This document shows positions 9,714 through 17,856 of a stretch of 64,000 nucleotides of DNA, in pieces; position 1 is the stretch's first letter, and every line of letters begins with the position of its first letter. Under the pieces are notes generated by a model. That model saw only the letters and a list, made by a program, of their open reading frames with translations, ran no database searches and was not told the origin of the DNA. The position numbers and the translations under genes are program-made. This DNA comes from a bacterium (GTDB lineage Bacteria; Desulfobacterota; Binatia; DP-6): the NCBI GenBank assembly GCA_026129405.1, contig JAHCID010000001.1:651237-715236 (forward strand), given 5' to 3'.

Positions 9714-10154
9714 ATGGCTGCCAGGCCGATCGTCGTCGCTCCAGAGGACTACCCGCCCGCGCTCGATCTCGTGGGCGAGCATCTGACCATCCTGGCGTCG
9801 GGTGAAGCGACGGGAAGCTACGAGATCTTCCACCAGCAGGGACCCGAGGGCAGCGGCCCGCCGCCGCACAGCCATCCCTGGGACGAGGCGTTCTTCGTGC
9901 TCCGCGGCGAGATCGAGTTCGGCATCGACGCCGAGGCGAGGACCGCGCCGCCCGGGACGCTGGTGCACGTCCCCGCGGGGACCGCGCACTGGTTCCGCTT
10001 CGGGAAGGGCGACGCCGCGATGGTCTCGCTGACGTCGCGCCTCGGCGCCTCGAGGATGTTCACGGACATGGCGCGCGAGGTGGCGCCGGTGGATCCGGAC
10101 CTCGACCAGCTGGCCGAGGTCGGCGGGCGCCACGGGCTGAAGATCGAGGTGTGA
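9714..10154 (+). CDS. Cupin-domain protein
   Basis: 146 residues. Cupin motif 1: PPPHSHPWDEAFFVLRGE (HxH, then Glu); motif 2: VPAGTAHWFRFG. The N-terminus (VVAPEDYPPALDLVGEHLTILASGE) is an extra strand pair. A GAAGGGAGA ribosome-binding site precedes the ATG. Not closely similar in sequence to the preceding cupin despite adjacency. Function unknown. Confidence 0.8.
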   Translation: MAARPIVVAPEDYPPALDLVGEHLTILASGEATGSYEIFHQQGPEGSGPPPHSHPWDEAFFVLRGEIEFGIDAEARTAPPGTLVHVPAGTAHWFRFGKGDAAMVSLTSRLGASRMFTDMAREVAPVDPDLDQLAEVGGRHGLKIEV

Positions 10155-10184
10155 TCGCGCGCCCCGGTCACGATGCGGGGGAGC

Positions 10185-11219
10185 TCACCCCACCGGCTCG
10201 CCCTCGATCACGCACACCGGCGCCATCGTCGGCACGACGCGCGTCAGCCGGAATCCGGAGGCGTCGTAGAGGGCGCGAAACTCGGCTTCCGAGCGCTGCC
10301 GCCCGCCGGTGCACACCAGCATGTTGACGTCGTTGGCCGCGGCGCCGCGGCTCGCGAGCGAGGTGTCGACCCGCACCGGGTAGACGCCCTCGACGATCAG
10401 CAGGCGCCCGCCTGCGGGCACGACCTCGCGGACGTTGCGCAGGATCGCGGTCGCACGCTCGTCGTTCCAGTCGTGGATCACGTGCTTCAGCAGGTAGGCG
10501 TCGGCGCCGGCCGGCACGGCGTCGAAGAAGCTGCCGCCGGCGACGCGCAGGCGATCTCCGAGGTCCGCGGCGGCGACGCCGGCGCGCGCGACGACGTGGG
10601 GTTGATCGAAGAGCAGGCCGCGCAGCGCCGGGTTGGCGGCGAGGATGCCCGCGAGCAGCGCGCCGTTGCCGCCGCCGACGTCGGCGAGGGTACCGAAGCG
10701 CGAGAAGTCGTACGCCGCGGCCACCGCGGCGGCGGTCATCGGCGCGAACGTCGCCATGGCCTCGTCGAACACCGCCATCTGCTCCGGGTCCTTGGCGATG
10801 GCGGCGAACGCGTCGCCGTCGGGGTCGGTGCGCTTGAACGCCGGCTCGCCGGTGCGCACGCACCACTCGAGCTCCTTCCAGCTGTCCTGGATGCGCGTGC
10901 CGGCGAAGAGCAGCACCATCGCGCGCATCGAGCCGGGGACGCCCGTGCGCAGCGCCTCGCCGAGCGGCGTCAGGGCGAAGCGCCCGTCGGCATCCTCGGT
11001 GAAGAGGCCGCCGCTCGCCAGCAGCCGCAGCACGCGGTGCAACGCCGCGGCGTGGGCGCCGACCTCGGCGGCGAGCGTGCCGGCGTCGCGCGGCCCGTCG
11101 GCCAGGCGGTCGGCGATGCCGAGCTTCGCCGCGAGATGGAGCGCGCGCGACACGTAGTGCCCGATCGACATCTGGTAGAGCAGCATCCCCGGGGGCAGCG
11201 TCGGTTCGGTGTTCGACAT
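10185..11219 (-). CDS. O-methyltransferase (CrtF/hydroxyneurosporene-type, winged-helix plus SAM domain)
   Basis: 344 residues. The first 100 form a winged-helix dimerisation domain (ALHLAAKLGIADRLADGP, then ALHRVLRLLASGGLF). The second half is a SAM fold with LADVGGGNGALLAGIL and the post-motif LLIVEGVYPV. Catalytic His is likely in LLKHVIHDWNDE. This Methyltransf_2 family methylates hydroxyl groups of polyketides, carotenoids or flavonoids. Start MSNTEPTLPP chosen for family fit; the open frame upstream is out-of-family. Acceptor unknown; the gene stands alone. Confidence 0.85.
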   Translation of the reverse strand: MSNTEPTLPPGMLLYQMSIGHYVSRALHLAAKLGIADRLADGPRDAGTLAAEVGAHAAALHRVLRLLASGGLFTEDADGRFALTPLGEALRTGVPGSMRAMVLLFAGTRIQDSWKELEWCVRTGEPAFKRTDPDGDAFAAIAKDPEQMAVFDEAMATFAPMTAAAVAAAYDFSRFGTLADVGGGNGALLAGILAANPALRGLLFDQPHVVARAGVAAADLGDRLRVAGGSFFDAVPAGADAYLLKHVIHDWNDERATAILRNVREVVPAGGRLLIVEGVYPVRVDTSLASRGAAANDVNMLVCTGGRQRSEAEFRALYDASGFRLTRVVPTMAPVCVIEGEPVG

Positions 11220-11296
11220 GGAGCCCCTGTAGCGGTTCCGGGGACGGGGGTCTTGGGAAAAAGTCCGCGGCGGCGCCGCCACGGGCGCGCGCGCCG

Positions 11297-12205
11297 TCAG
11301 CGCGTCCCGAGGAAGTCGAGCACGACGCGGGCCAGCTCCTCCCCGCGATCCTCCTGGAGGAAGTGACCGCCGCCCGCGATCGTCGTGTGGGGCTGGCCCT
11401 GCGCACCCGGGATGCGCTCGCGCAGCATGCGGTCGCCGCCGCGGTTCGCCGGGTCCTTGTCGCTGAAGGCACACAGCAGCGGGCGCGAGAACGTCTCGAG
11501 GACCGTCCAGGCCGCGAGCTGATCGGGCACCGCCGGATCGTCCGGCGTGAGCGGGATCAGGGCGGGAAAGCTGCGGGCGCCGGCCTTGTACGTCTCGTCG
11601 GGAAAGGGGGCGTCGTAGGCCGCGGCGATCTCGTCCGTCAGGCCGTCCGCGCAGCCGGAGCGCACGAGGGTCCCGACCGGAAACTCCGGCATCGCCTTCG
11701 CCATCGCCGGCCACTCGCGCAGGAACCGGCTGAACGGGCCCTGGCCCGTCGGCATGCCCGTGTTCGCCGCGCTGACGGTGCGGAACCGGTCCGGCAGCTC
11801 GGCGACGAGGCGCAGGCCGACGATGCCGCCCCAGTCCTGCGCGACGAGATCGACCGACGACAGCGCGAGGGCGTCGAAGAGCGCGCTCCGCATCCACGCC
11901 ACGTGGCGCGCCACGGTGTAGTCCTCGTAGCGCACCGGCTTGTCCGAGCGCCCGAGGCCGACGAGGTCGGGCGCGATGCAGCGGTAGCCGGCGGCGACGA
12001 AGGGCGGGACGACCTTGCGCCAGAGGTACGACCAGGACGGGTTGCCGTGCAGGAAGACGACGGTGCGGCCCTCGCGCGGGCCTTCGTCGAGGTGGTGCAC
12101 GCGCAGCGTGCCGCCTTCGCCGTCGGGCACCTGCACGTAGTGCGGGGCGAAGGCGAAGTCGGGGAGGCCTGCGAAGCGTTCGTCCGGGGTGCGGAGGAAC
12201 TGCAT
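11297..12205 (-). CDS. Haloalkane dehalogenase-like alpha/beta hydrolase
   Basis: 302 residues. HGNPSWSYLWR (53-63), DLVGLGRSDKP (80-90) and AQDWGG with nucleophile Asp124 next to Trp125 match the haloalkane dehalogenase group, where the HGN Asn and this Trp stabilise the leaving halide. His281 (GGGHFLQED) completes the triad. Such enzymes hydrolyse carbon-halogen bonds of alkyl halides to alcohols. Some relatives lack dehalogenase activity, so the natural substrate is uncertain. Divergent from an SDR gene across an 84-base space that contains two copies of the TTGGCA motif. Confidence 0.8.
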   Translation of the reverse strand: MQFLRTPDERFAGLPDFAFAPHYVQVPDGEGGTLRVHHLDEGPREGRTVVFLHGNPSWSYLWRKVVPPFVAAGYRCIAPDLVGLGRSDKPVRYEDYTVARHVAWMRSALFDALALSSVDLVAQDWGGIVGLRLVAELPDRFRTVSAANTGMPTGQGPFSRFLREWPAMAKAMPEFPVGTLVRSGCADGLTDEIAAAYDAPFPDETYKAGARSFPALIPLTPDDPAVPDQLAAWTVLETFSRPLLCAFSDKDPANRGGDRMLRERIPGAQGQPHTTIAGGGHFLQEDRGEELARVVLDFLGTR

Positions 12206-12223
12206 GGCTCGCCCGTCTACCTG

Positions 12224-12242
12224 TATTGGCACAACGCACGCA
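12224..12242 (+). promoter_or_regulatory. TTGGCA motif, copy 1; sigma-54-like candidate
   Basis: The sequence TATTGGCACAACGCACGCA lies between the divergent dehalogenase and SDR genes. GG at 12228-12229 and GC at 12240-12241 are ten bases apart, as in -24/-12 promoters, although the -12 half (ACGCA) is poor. It overlaps the presumed minus-strand promoter. Either a sigma-54 promoter or an operator; see the two sister copies at 12270 and 13765. Confidence 0.4.
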
Positions 12243-12269
12243 ATAACACGGTGGACTCCGCGGCGCCGC

Positions 12270-12281
12270 TGTTGGCATAAA
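12270..12281 (+). promoter_or_regulatory. TTGGCA motif, copy 2
   Basis: TGTTGGCATAAA, nine bases upstream of the SDR start codon. It matches copies 1 and 3 over TRTTGGCAYWA, but lacks the GG-N10-GC spacing, which argues that the conserved element may be an operator rather than a promoter. Confidence 0.35.
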
Positions 12282-12289
12282 GCGCCGGC

Positions 12290-13105
12290 ATGGAGCTGAA
12301 CGGTCGAACGGCGGTCGTCACGGGTGCGGCGTCCGGCATCGGGCTCGGGCTCGCGGAGCGCTTCGTCGCCGAGGGCATGGCGGTCGTCATGGCCGACGTC
12401 GATCCCGCGGCGCTGGACGCGGAGGTCGCGCGGCTGCAGGCGCGGGGCGCGAAGGTGCTGGGCGTGCGCTGCGACGTCGGCGATCCCGCCCAGGTGACGC
12501 TGCTGCGCGACCGCGCGCTGGAGGCGTTCGGCGCCGTGCACCTCCTCTGCAACAACGCGGGCGTCGCCGTCGGCCGGCCGAACCTGAAGACGCGGCCCGA
12601 GCTGTGGCGCTGGGTGGTCGACGTGAACCTCCTCGGCGTCGCCTACGGCGTGCACGCGTTCGCGCCGCTCATGGTGCGGCAGGGCGAGGGGCACATCGTC
12701 AACACCGCGTCCGAGGCGGGGTTGGTGCCGTCGCCGCTCCTCGGCTCGTACCACGCCACCAAGTATGCGGTGGTGGGCCTGTCCGAGTCGCTCTACCTCG
12801 AGCTGAAGGGCACGGGCGTCGGGGTCACGTGCGTCTGCCCGGAGCTGGTGGCGACGCGCATCTTCGAGTCCACCCGCAACGCGCCGGCGGCGCTCGGCCT
12901 GAAGCCGCCGCCGAGCCTGCCGATCGAGCAGATCGCCGCGATGATGGGCACGGTGCCGCTGCCGCCGGCGGACCTCGCCGGCATGGTCGCGTATGCCGTG
13001 CGCGCGAACCGCTTCTGGCTGCTGACGCACCAGGCGTCGTTCGACCGCATCCGCCGTCGCAACGCCGACCTCGAGGCGGCGCGCAATCCGTCGGACCCGG
13101 CGTGA
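12290..13105 (+). CDS. Short-chain dehydrogenase/reductase
   Basis: 271 residues, classical SDR. The cofactor loop TGAASGIG is at 11-18, CNNAG near 87-91, catalytic Ser141, Tyr154 and Lys158 (YHATK). The Asp at the end of strand beta2 (VMADVD) favours NAD(H). It oxidises or reduces an alcohol/ketone; substrate unknown. The dehalogenase opposite would yield an alcohol, so the pair could work sequentially, but that is inference. No clear ribosome-binding site. Confidence 0.88.
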   Translation: MELNGRTAVVTGAASGIGLGLAERFVAEGMAVVMADVDPAALDAEVARLQARGAKVLGVRCDVGDPAQVTLLRDRALEAFGAVHLLCNNAGVAVGRPNLKTRPELWRWVVDVNLLGVAYGVHAFAPLMVRQGEGHIVNTASEAGLVPSPLLGSYHATKYAVVGLSESLYLELKGTGVGVTCVCPELVATRIFESTRNAPAALGLKPPPSLPIEQIAAMMGTVPLPPADLAGMVAYAVRANRFWLLTHQASFDRIRRRNADLEAARNPSDPA

Positions 13106-13110
13106 GAGGC

Positions 13111-13716
13111 TCAGCGTCCCAGGCGGACCGGGCCCTGGAACGAGTCGCCGCTCGTGAAGAACGTGACCCGCGTCGGGCAGGGCAGATCGACGACGAGGTC
13201 GGCGTCGAGCGCGACCTCGCGCACTACCCAGCCGTCCGGCAGGACGCGCGGACGGCCGTCCATGTCGCTCGCCGCCATGCGGGCGCCCGCGACGAGCGGG
13301 AGGTAGTCGCCGCCGTCGTCGGCACGCAGCACCTCGATCGTGCGGCCGGCCCGGTAGAGGACGCGGTGGTGCTTGTGCACGGGCAGCACGAAGAGGCCCT
13401 CGCGCGGCGGCTCGGGGCGTCCCGGGCGCGCCACGCGTGCGAAGCGCACGCCGTCGACCTCCATCGTCTCGACCGGGCCGTCGGCGTCGGCGTCGGGCGA
13501 GCGGGCGAAGTACGCCGCGTCGGCGACCGCGCGGCCGATGCCGGTGCGCATGAAGCCCTCCGGCAGCGCGAGCCGCTCGTACTGCTCGACGGAGCACGCG
13601 CCCTGGGCCAGCCAGACGTAGCGGCCGGACATGATCTCCATGTGCAGGACGTGGCCGCCGGTCGTCCAGTTGTCGGTCCAATCCGGATTCCCCAGCCCGG
13701 GTGAACGGGTCTCCAT
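13111..13716 (-). CDS. Conserved-looking hypothetical protein
   Basis: 201 residues from the ATG at 13716; a longer start at 13773 would add 19 poor residues and would overlap the presumed promoter. No family recognised. The sequence is beta-rich with many aromatic residues (HVLHMEIMSGRYVWLAQG, then LFVLPVHKHHRVLYRAGR), suggesting a soluble beta-barrel or sandwich. No signal peptide. It lies between the SDR and DUF2855 genes, opposite strand, with a motif-bearing space upstream, so it may share their regulation. Confidence 0.65.
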   Translation of the reverse strand: METRSPGLGNPDWTDNWTTGGHVLHMEIMSGRYVWLAQGACSVEQYERLALPEGFMRTGIGRAVADAAYFARSPDADADGPVETMEVDGVRFARVARPGRPEPPREGLFVLPVHKHHRVLYRAGRTIEVLRADDGGDYLPLVAGARMAASDMDGRPRVLPDGWVVREVALDADLVVDLPCPTRVTFFTSGDSFQGPVRLGR

Positions 13717-13764
13717 GCGCGCGATGACCTCCCGTGGCGCGCCGGGTTGACGCGACCAGCACCA

Positions 13765-13783
13765 TATTGGCATTAGCGCTGCC
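13765..13783 (+). promoter_or_regulatory. TTGGCA motif, copy 3; sigma-54-like promoter candidate
   Basis: TATTGGCATTAGCGCTGCC. GG at 13769-13770 and GC at 13781-13782 are ten bases apart, with TTGGCA and CTGC close to the -24 and -12 consensus. A start about 12 bases on would leave a leader of some 18 bases including the GGAAGGAGG of the DUF2855 gene. It also forms a TGGCA-N7-TGCCA inverted repeat, so an operator reading is equally possible. Confidence 0.45.
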
Positions 13784-13811
13784 AGAAAGCGACCTGGAAG
13801 GAGGCCCCGAG

Positions 13812-14903
13812 ATGAGCTCCGATTTCCTCGTGGATCGTGCCGAGTGGCGTCGTTGCCGCGTGATCGACGCGGCGCCCGAGCCGGCGCCGGGCCCCGGGCA
13901 GGTGCTGCTGCGCGTCGATCGGTTCGCGCTCACCGCCAACAACGTCACCTACGCCGTCATCGGCGACATGCTCGGCTACTGGCGCTTCTTCCCGGCGGAC
14001 GACGGCTGGGGCCGCATTCCCGTCATGGGCTTCGGCGACGTGCTCGCGTCGCGCCACGCCGACGTCCGCGCGGGCGAGCGCGTGTTCGGCTTCTTCCCCA
14101 TGGCGACGCACCTCCTAGTCGACGCCGGCGACGCCGACGCCGCCAAGTTCGCCGACCTGGCTCCGCACCGCGCCGACACGGCGCCGGTCTACCGCCAGTA
14201 CCTGCGCACGACGACCGACGCCCTCTACGACCCGGCCCGCGAGGATCAGCTCCTGCTGCTGCGGGGCCTCTTCATGACCTCGTTCCTGGTCGACGACTTC
14301 CTCGGCGACAACGGCGGGTTCGGCGCGCGCACGTTCGTCGTCTCCAGCGCGTCGAGCAAGACCGCCATCGCGCTGGCGGCGCAGCTCCGTCGCCACCGGC
14401 GCGGCCGGGTGATCGGGCTCACCTCGGCGCGCAACGCCGACTTCGTCCGGGGCCTGCCGTACTACGATGGCGTCGTCGAGTACGACGCCATCGCGACGCT
14501 GCCGGCGGACGAGCCGATCGTCTTCGTCGACCACTCCGGCGACCGGGCGGTCGTCGACACGCTGCATCGCCACGTCGGCGACAACCTGCGTCACAGCGCC
14601 GTCGTCGGCGCCACGCACTGGCAGGGACGCCGCCCGTCGCGCGATCTGCCGGGCGCCCCGCCCACGTTCTTCTTCGCTCCGGCGCAGATCGAGAAGCGCA
14701 CGCGGGAGTGGGGGCCTGCCGGGCTCGAGGAGCGTCTCGGCGACGCCTGGCGCGCCTTCGTCGCCTCGAGCGACGCCTGGTTGGAGGTCGTGCGCGGGTA
14801 CGGCCCCGCCGCCGTGGAGCGCGCCTACCGCGAGGTCCTCGAGGGGCAGGCCCGACCGGAGCAGGGACACGTGCTCTCGATGTGGGACGAGGGCACGCGA
14901 TGA
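13812..14903 (+). CDS. DUF2855 family protein
   Basis: 363 residues from ATG 13812, with GGAAGGAGG upstream. The architecture looks like a quinone-oxidoreductase-type MDR fold without zinc: N-terminal GroES-like barrel (PGPGQVLLRVDRFALTANNVTYAV, then GDVLASRHADVRAGERVFGFFP) and a Rossmann-like half (TFVVSSASSKTAIALAAQL). Family function is unknown. Overlaps the DUF1330 gene by four bases (ATGA), showing translational coupling. Confidence 0.8.
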   Translation: MSSDFLVDRAEWRRCRVIDAAPEPAPGPGQVLLRVDRFALTANNVTYAVIGDMLGYWRFFPADDGWGRIPVMGFGDVLASRHADVRAGERVFGFFPMATHLLVDAGDADAAKFADLAPHRADTAPVYRQYLRTTTDALYDPAREDQLLLLRGLFMTSFLVDDFLGDNGGFGARTFVVSSASSKTAIALAAQLRRHRRGRVIGLTSARNADFVRGLPYYDGVVEYDAIATLPADEPIVFVDHSGDRAVVDTLHRHVGDNLRHSAVVGATHWQGRRPSRDLPGAPPTFFFAPAQIEKRTREWGPAGLEERLGDAWRAFVASSDAWLEVVRGYGPAAVERAYREVLEGQARPEQGHVLSMWDEGTR

Positions 14904-15334
14904 CGATCCGCATCGAGAACCGCCTGCACCCCGACGACGCGCAGATCGCGGCGCTGAAGGAGCCTGGATACGAGGGGCCGATCGCGATGCTGAACCTGCT
15001 CAAGTTCCGCGAGCGGGCGGCCTATCCCGACGGGCGCGACGCGGAGCTGTCCGGCCGCGAGGCGTTCCAGCGCTACGGCATGGCGTTCGCGCCGCTGCTC
15101 GAGGCCGCCGGCGGTCGCCTGATCTACGGCGGCAGGGTCTCGCTGCTCGCACTGGGCGCGGCCGAGGAGTTGTGGGACGCGGTCGTCGTCGTCGCGTACC
15201 CGAGCCGCCCGGCCTTCTTCCGCCTGACGCAGTCGCCGGAGTACCAGGCCGCCGCCGTCCACCGCGACGCCGGGCTCGCCGGACAGCTCCTCGTCGAGAC
15301 GGTGGGCTTCGGCGCGCACCCCGCGGCGGGCTGA
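14900..15334 (+). CDS. DUF1330 family protein
   Basis: 144 residues. GPIAMLNLLKFRERAAYPDG followed by a conserved Ser/Gly region (ELSGREAFQRYG) and a second strand set (LWDAVVVVAYPSRPAFFRLTQSPEYQ) mark the DUF1330 dimeric alpha-beta barrel. The reaction is unknown. The ATG overlaps the stop of the DUF2855 gene. A 92-base space follows before the DUF3604 operon. Confidence 0.8.
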   Translation: MTIRIENRLHPDDAQIAALKEPGYEGPIAMLNLLKFRERAAYPDGRDAELSGREAFQRYGMAFAPLLEAAGGRLIYGGRVSLLALGAAEELWDAVVVVAYPSRPAFFRLTQSPEYQAAAVHRDAGLAGQLLVETVGFGAHPAAG

Positions 15335-15426
15335 ATGCCGCGCCGCGCCGGATTATGGCAGCAGGTCTGCAAGAATCTGCTTGATCCGGCGGGGCGCTCC
15401 GCGCGAAGGTGCGCGCGGGGGGAGAC

Positions 15427-17850
15427 ATGATGGCTGCACGCGCCGCCCGTCTCGTCGTCGCATCCGCTCTGGGGCTCGTTTGGGGGCTCGTTTGGGGGAC
15501 CGTGCCGCCGGCCGCCCGGCCGGCGCTCGCTGCGCCGTTCCCGTGGAAACGCACGGAGGTACGTCAGCCCTGCGCCAACGCCGATCCGTTCCGACAGCCG
15601 TTCTTCGGCGAGACGCACATCCACACCGCCTACTCGTCGGACGCGGTCTTCGCCGGCACGCAGGAGACGCCGCGCGGCGCCTACCGCTTCGCGCGCGGCG
15701 AGGCCGTGGGCCTGCCGCCCTACGACGGGATGGGACAGCCGACGCGCACGGCGCAGCTGCGCCGGCCGCTCGACTTCGTCGCCGTCACCGATCACGCGGA
15801 GCAGTTCGGCGAGATCCATATCTGCCTCACCCCCGGCCTGCCGGGTTACGACTCCGCCGAGTGCGTCGGCGCGCGCAACCAGCTGGCGACGCCGCCCCCG
15901 CCGCTGCCGTCGCTCCTGCCGCCGATCGGCGTGATCCAGTTCCTCCTCGGCTACGGCGTCGCGACGCCGCCGCAGCGCTTCTCGTGGTGCGGACCGGGCG
16001 GCGTCGACTGCCTCGCGCAGGCGTCGCTCGTCTGGGACGACACCCAGGCCGCGGCCGAGGAGTTCTACGATCGCACCGACGCCTGCTCGCTGACGACGTT
16101 CGTCGCCTACGAGTGGAGCGCGCAGCCGGGCGGCAACAACCTTCACCGCAACGTCGTCTTTCGCAACGCCGTCGTGCCCGCGCTGCCGACGAGCTTCATG
16201 GAGGAGTACACCGCGACGGGCCTGTGGAACGCGCTGCGCACGCAGTGCCTCGACGGCCTGCCCGGCTGCGACGTGCTGGCGATCCCGCACAACCCGAACG
16301 TCAGCGGCGGCCTCATGTTCGCGCCGGTCGGCGAAGGGGGTGCACCGCTCACGCCGGACGAGGCGGCGTTCCGCGCCGGCATGGAGCCGGTCGTCGAGAT
16401 GAACCAGCACAAGGGCGACTCCGAGTGCCGCACCGGGATCGGCGGCAGCACCGACGAGGAGTGCGGTTTCGAGAAGCTGAACCGCCTCCAGCTCTTCGCC
16501 CCCGTATCCGATCCGAACCAGGCGTTCCCGCCGCTCAACTATGTCCGCAACGTCCTCGAGCAGGGGCTGCTCGAGGACGAGCGCATGGGCGTCAACCCGT
16601 TCCAGTTCGGCTTCGTCGGCAGCACCGACGGCCACAACGCCACGCCCGGCAGCACGGAGGAGGCCGACTTCGGCGACTTCGGCCACGTCGGTCTGCGTGA
16701 CCATGCGCAGCCCCTCTACATGGTGCAGCGGGTGACGCCGGCGGGCATCGAGGCGACGCCCGGCGGGCTCGCCGTCGTCTGGGCCGAGGAGAACTCGCGC
16801 GACGCCATCTTCGCCGCCATGCGCCGCCGCGAGGTGTACGGCACGAGCGGCGGGCGGCCGGTCGTGCGCTTCTTCGCCGGCCGCGAGAGCGGTCTGCGCT
16901 GCGGTGATCCCGACTTCGTGGAGAAGGCATACGCCGGCGGCGTGCCGATGGGCGGCGAGATCGGACCCGTGCGCGGCAAGACGAGCCCGCGCTTCGGGGT
17001 GCTGGCCTTCCGCGATCCCGGCGCGCCGGGCGTCGTGTCCGCGCCGCTCCAGCGCGTGCAGATCGTGAAGGGCTGGGTCGGCGCCGACGGCCAGTCGCGC
17101 GAGCGCGTGTTCGAGGTCGCGGGATCGAGGACCGGTGCGACCGTCGACACGCAGACGTGCACGCCGTCGGGGCCCGGCTACGATTCCCTCTGCGCGGTGT
17201 GGAGCGATCCCGACTTCGATCCGTCGCAGCGCGCCTTCTACTACGCCCGCGTGCTCGACAACCCGACCTGCCGCTGGAGCACGTATCTCTGCAACGCGCA
17301 GGGGATCGACTGTGCGAATCCCGGTGGGGTCCCGTCCGCGTGGAGCGAGTGCTGCAACCCGGCGGTGGCGAAGACGATCCAGGAGCGCGCCTGGTCGTCG
17401 CCGATCTGGTACCGGCCCGAGGGCGTCGTCCGCCTGCGCGGCGGCGTGAAGCAGCATCGGCGCAGCGGCCGGCAGCTCGTCGACCTCCGCCTCCAGCTCG
17501 GCGGTACGCCCGTCGGCTTCGATCCCGCGGCGCACGACCTCACCATCGCGCTGCGCGACGACGACGACGTCTTCACCGTCACCATCCCCGCCGGGACGAT
17601 GCGGGCGGCGGGCAACGGCTCGTTCCGCTACCAGGACGCCGCCGGCGGCCTCGGCGGCGTGCGCACGCTGCGGCTCGATCGCGTCGGCGGCGGCACCACG
17701 AAGCTGCGCCTGCGCACCGTGCCGGTCGCGCTGCCGGGCGCCGATTTCACCGATCACTTCATGGAGGTGTCGGTCGCGGCCGGGCCGAGCCGTGTGGTGG
17801 TGACGCCGTACTGGCGCGTCGCCGGGGCGAAGCTGAAGACGAGCTTCTGA
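15427..17850 (+). CDS. Secreted DUF3604 (PHP-like) metalloprotein
   Basis: 807 residues. A signal peptide (MMAARAARLVVASALGLVWG) leads to the DUF3604 domain, whose FFGETHIHTAYSS (residues 59-71, His64, His66) and VTDHAEQ (Asp122, His123) are the metal-binding motifs of PHP-type hydrolases. Further His/Asp residues are in IPHNPN and GSTDGHN. A C-terminal beta domain (about 640-807) follows, with many cysteines between 580 and 660. Predicted periplasmic or surface; substrate unknown. First gene of a four-gene operon. ATG 15427 has GGGGGGAG upstream. Confidence 0.85.
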   Translation: MMAARAARLVVASALGLVWGLVWGTVPPAARPALAAPFPWKRTEVRQPCANADPFRQPFFGETHIHTAYSSDAVFAGTQETPRGAYRFARGEAVGLPPYDGMGQPTRTAQLRRPLDFVAVTDHAEQFGEIHICLTPGLPGYDSAECVGARNQLATPPPPLPSLLPPIGVIQFLLGYGVATPPQRFSWCGPGGVDCLAQASLVWDDTQAAAEEFYDRTDACSLTTFVAYEWSAQPGGNNLHRNVVFRNAVVPALPTSFMEEYTATGLWNALRTQCLDGLPGCDVLAIPHNPNVSGGLMFAPVGEGGAPLTPDEAAFRAGMEPVVEMNQHKGDSECRTGIGGSTDEECGFEKLNRLQLFAPVSDPNQAFPPLNYVRNVLEQGLLEDERMGVNPFQFGFVGSTDGHNATPGSTEEADFGDFGHVGLRDHAQPLYMVQRVTPAGIEATPGGLAVVWAEENSRDAIFAAMRRREVYGTSGGRPVVRFFAGRESGLRCGDPDFVEKAYAGGVPMGGEIGPVRGKTSPRFGVLAFRDPGAPGVVSAPLQRVQIVKGWVGADGQSRERVFEVAGSRTGATVDTQTCTPSGPGYDSLCAVWSDPDFDPSQRAFYYARVLDNPTCRWSTYLCNAQGIDCANPGGVPSAWSECCNPAVAKTIQERAWSSPIWYRPEGVVRLRGGVKQHRRSGRQLVDLRLQLGGTPVGFDPAAHDLTIALRDDDDVFTVTIPAGTMRAAGNGSFRYQDAAGGLGGVRTLRLDRVGGGTTKLRLRTVPVALPGADFTDHFMEVSVAAGPSRVVVTPYWRVAGAKLKTSF
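15471..15498 (+). repeat. 12-bp tandem repeat in the DUF3604 signal region
   Basis: GGGGCTCGTTTG occurs twice back to back (15471-15482, 15483-15494), then GGGG. It codes for GLVWGLVWG in the hydrophobic core of the signal peptide. Slippage here would add or remove four residues. Confidence 0.9.
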
Positions 17851-17856
17851 CGGTCG

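Noticed and set aside
13111-13773. Longer start at 13773 for the orphan gene
   Set aside because: It would run through the promoter-like motif at 13765-13783, and the added residues are of poor quality; ATG 13716 is preferred.
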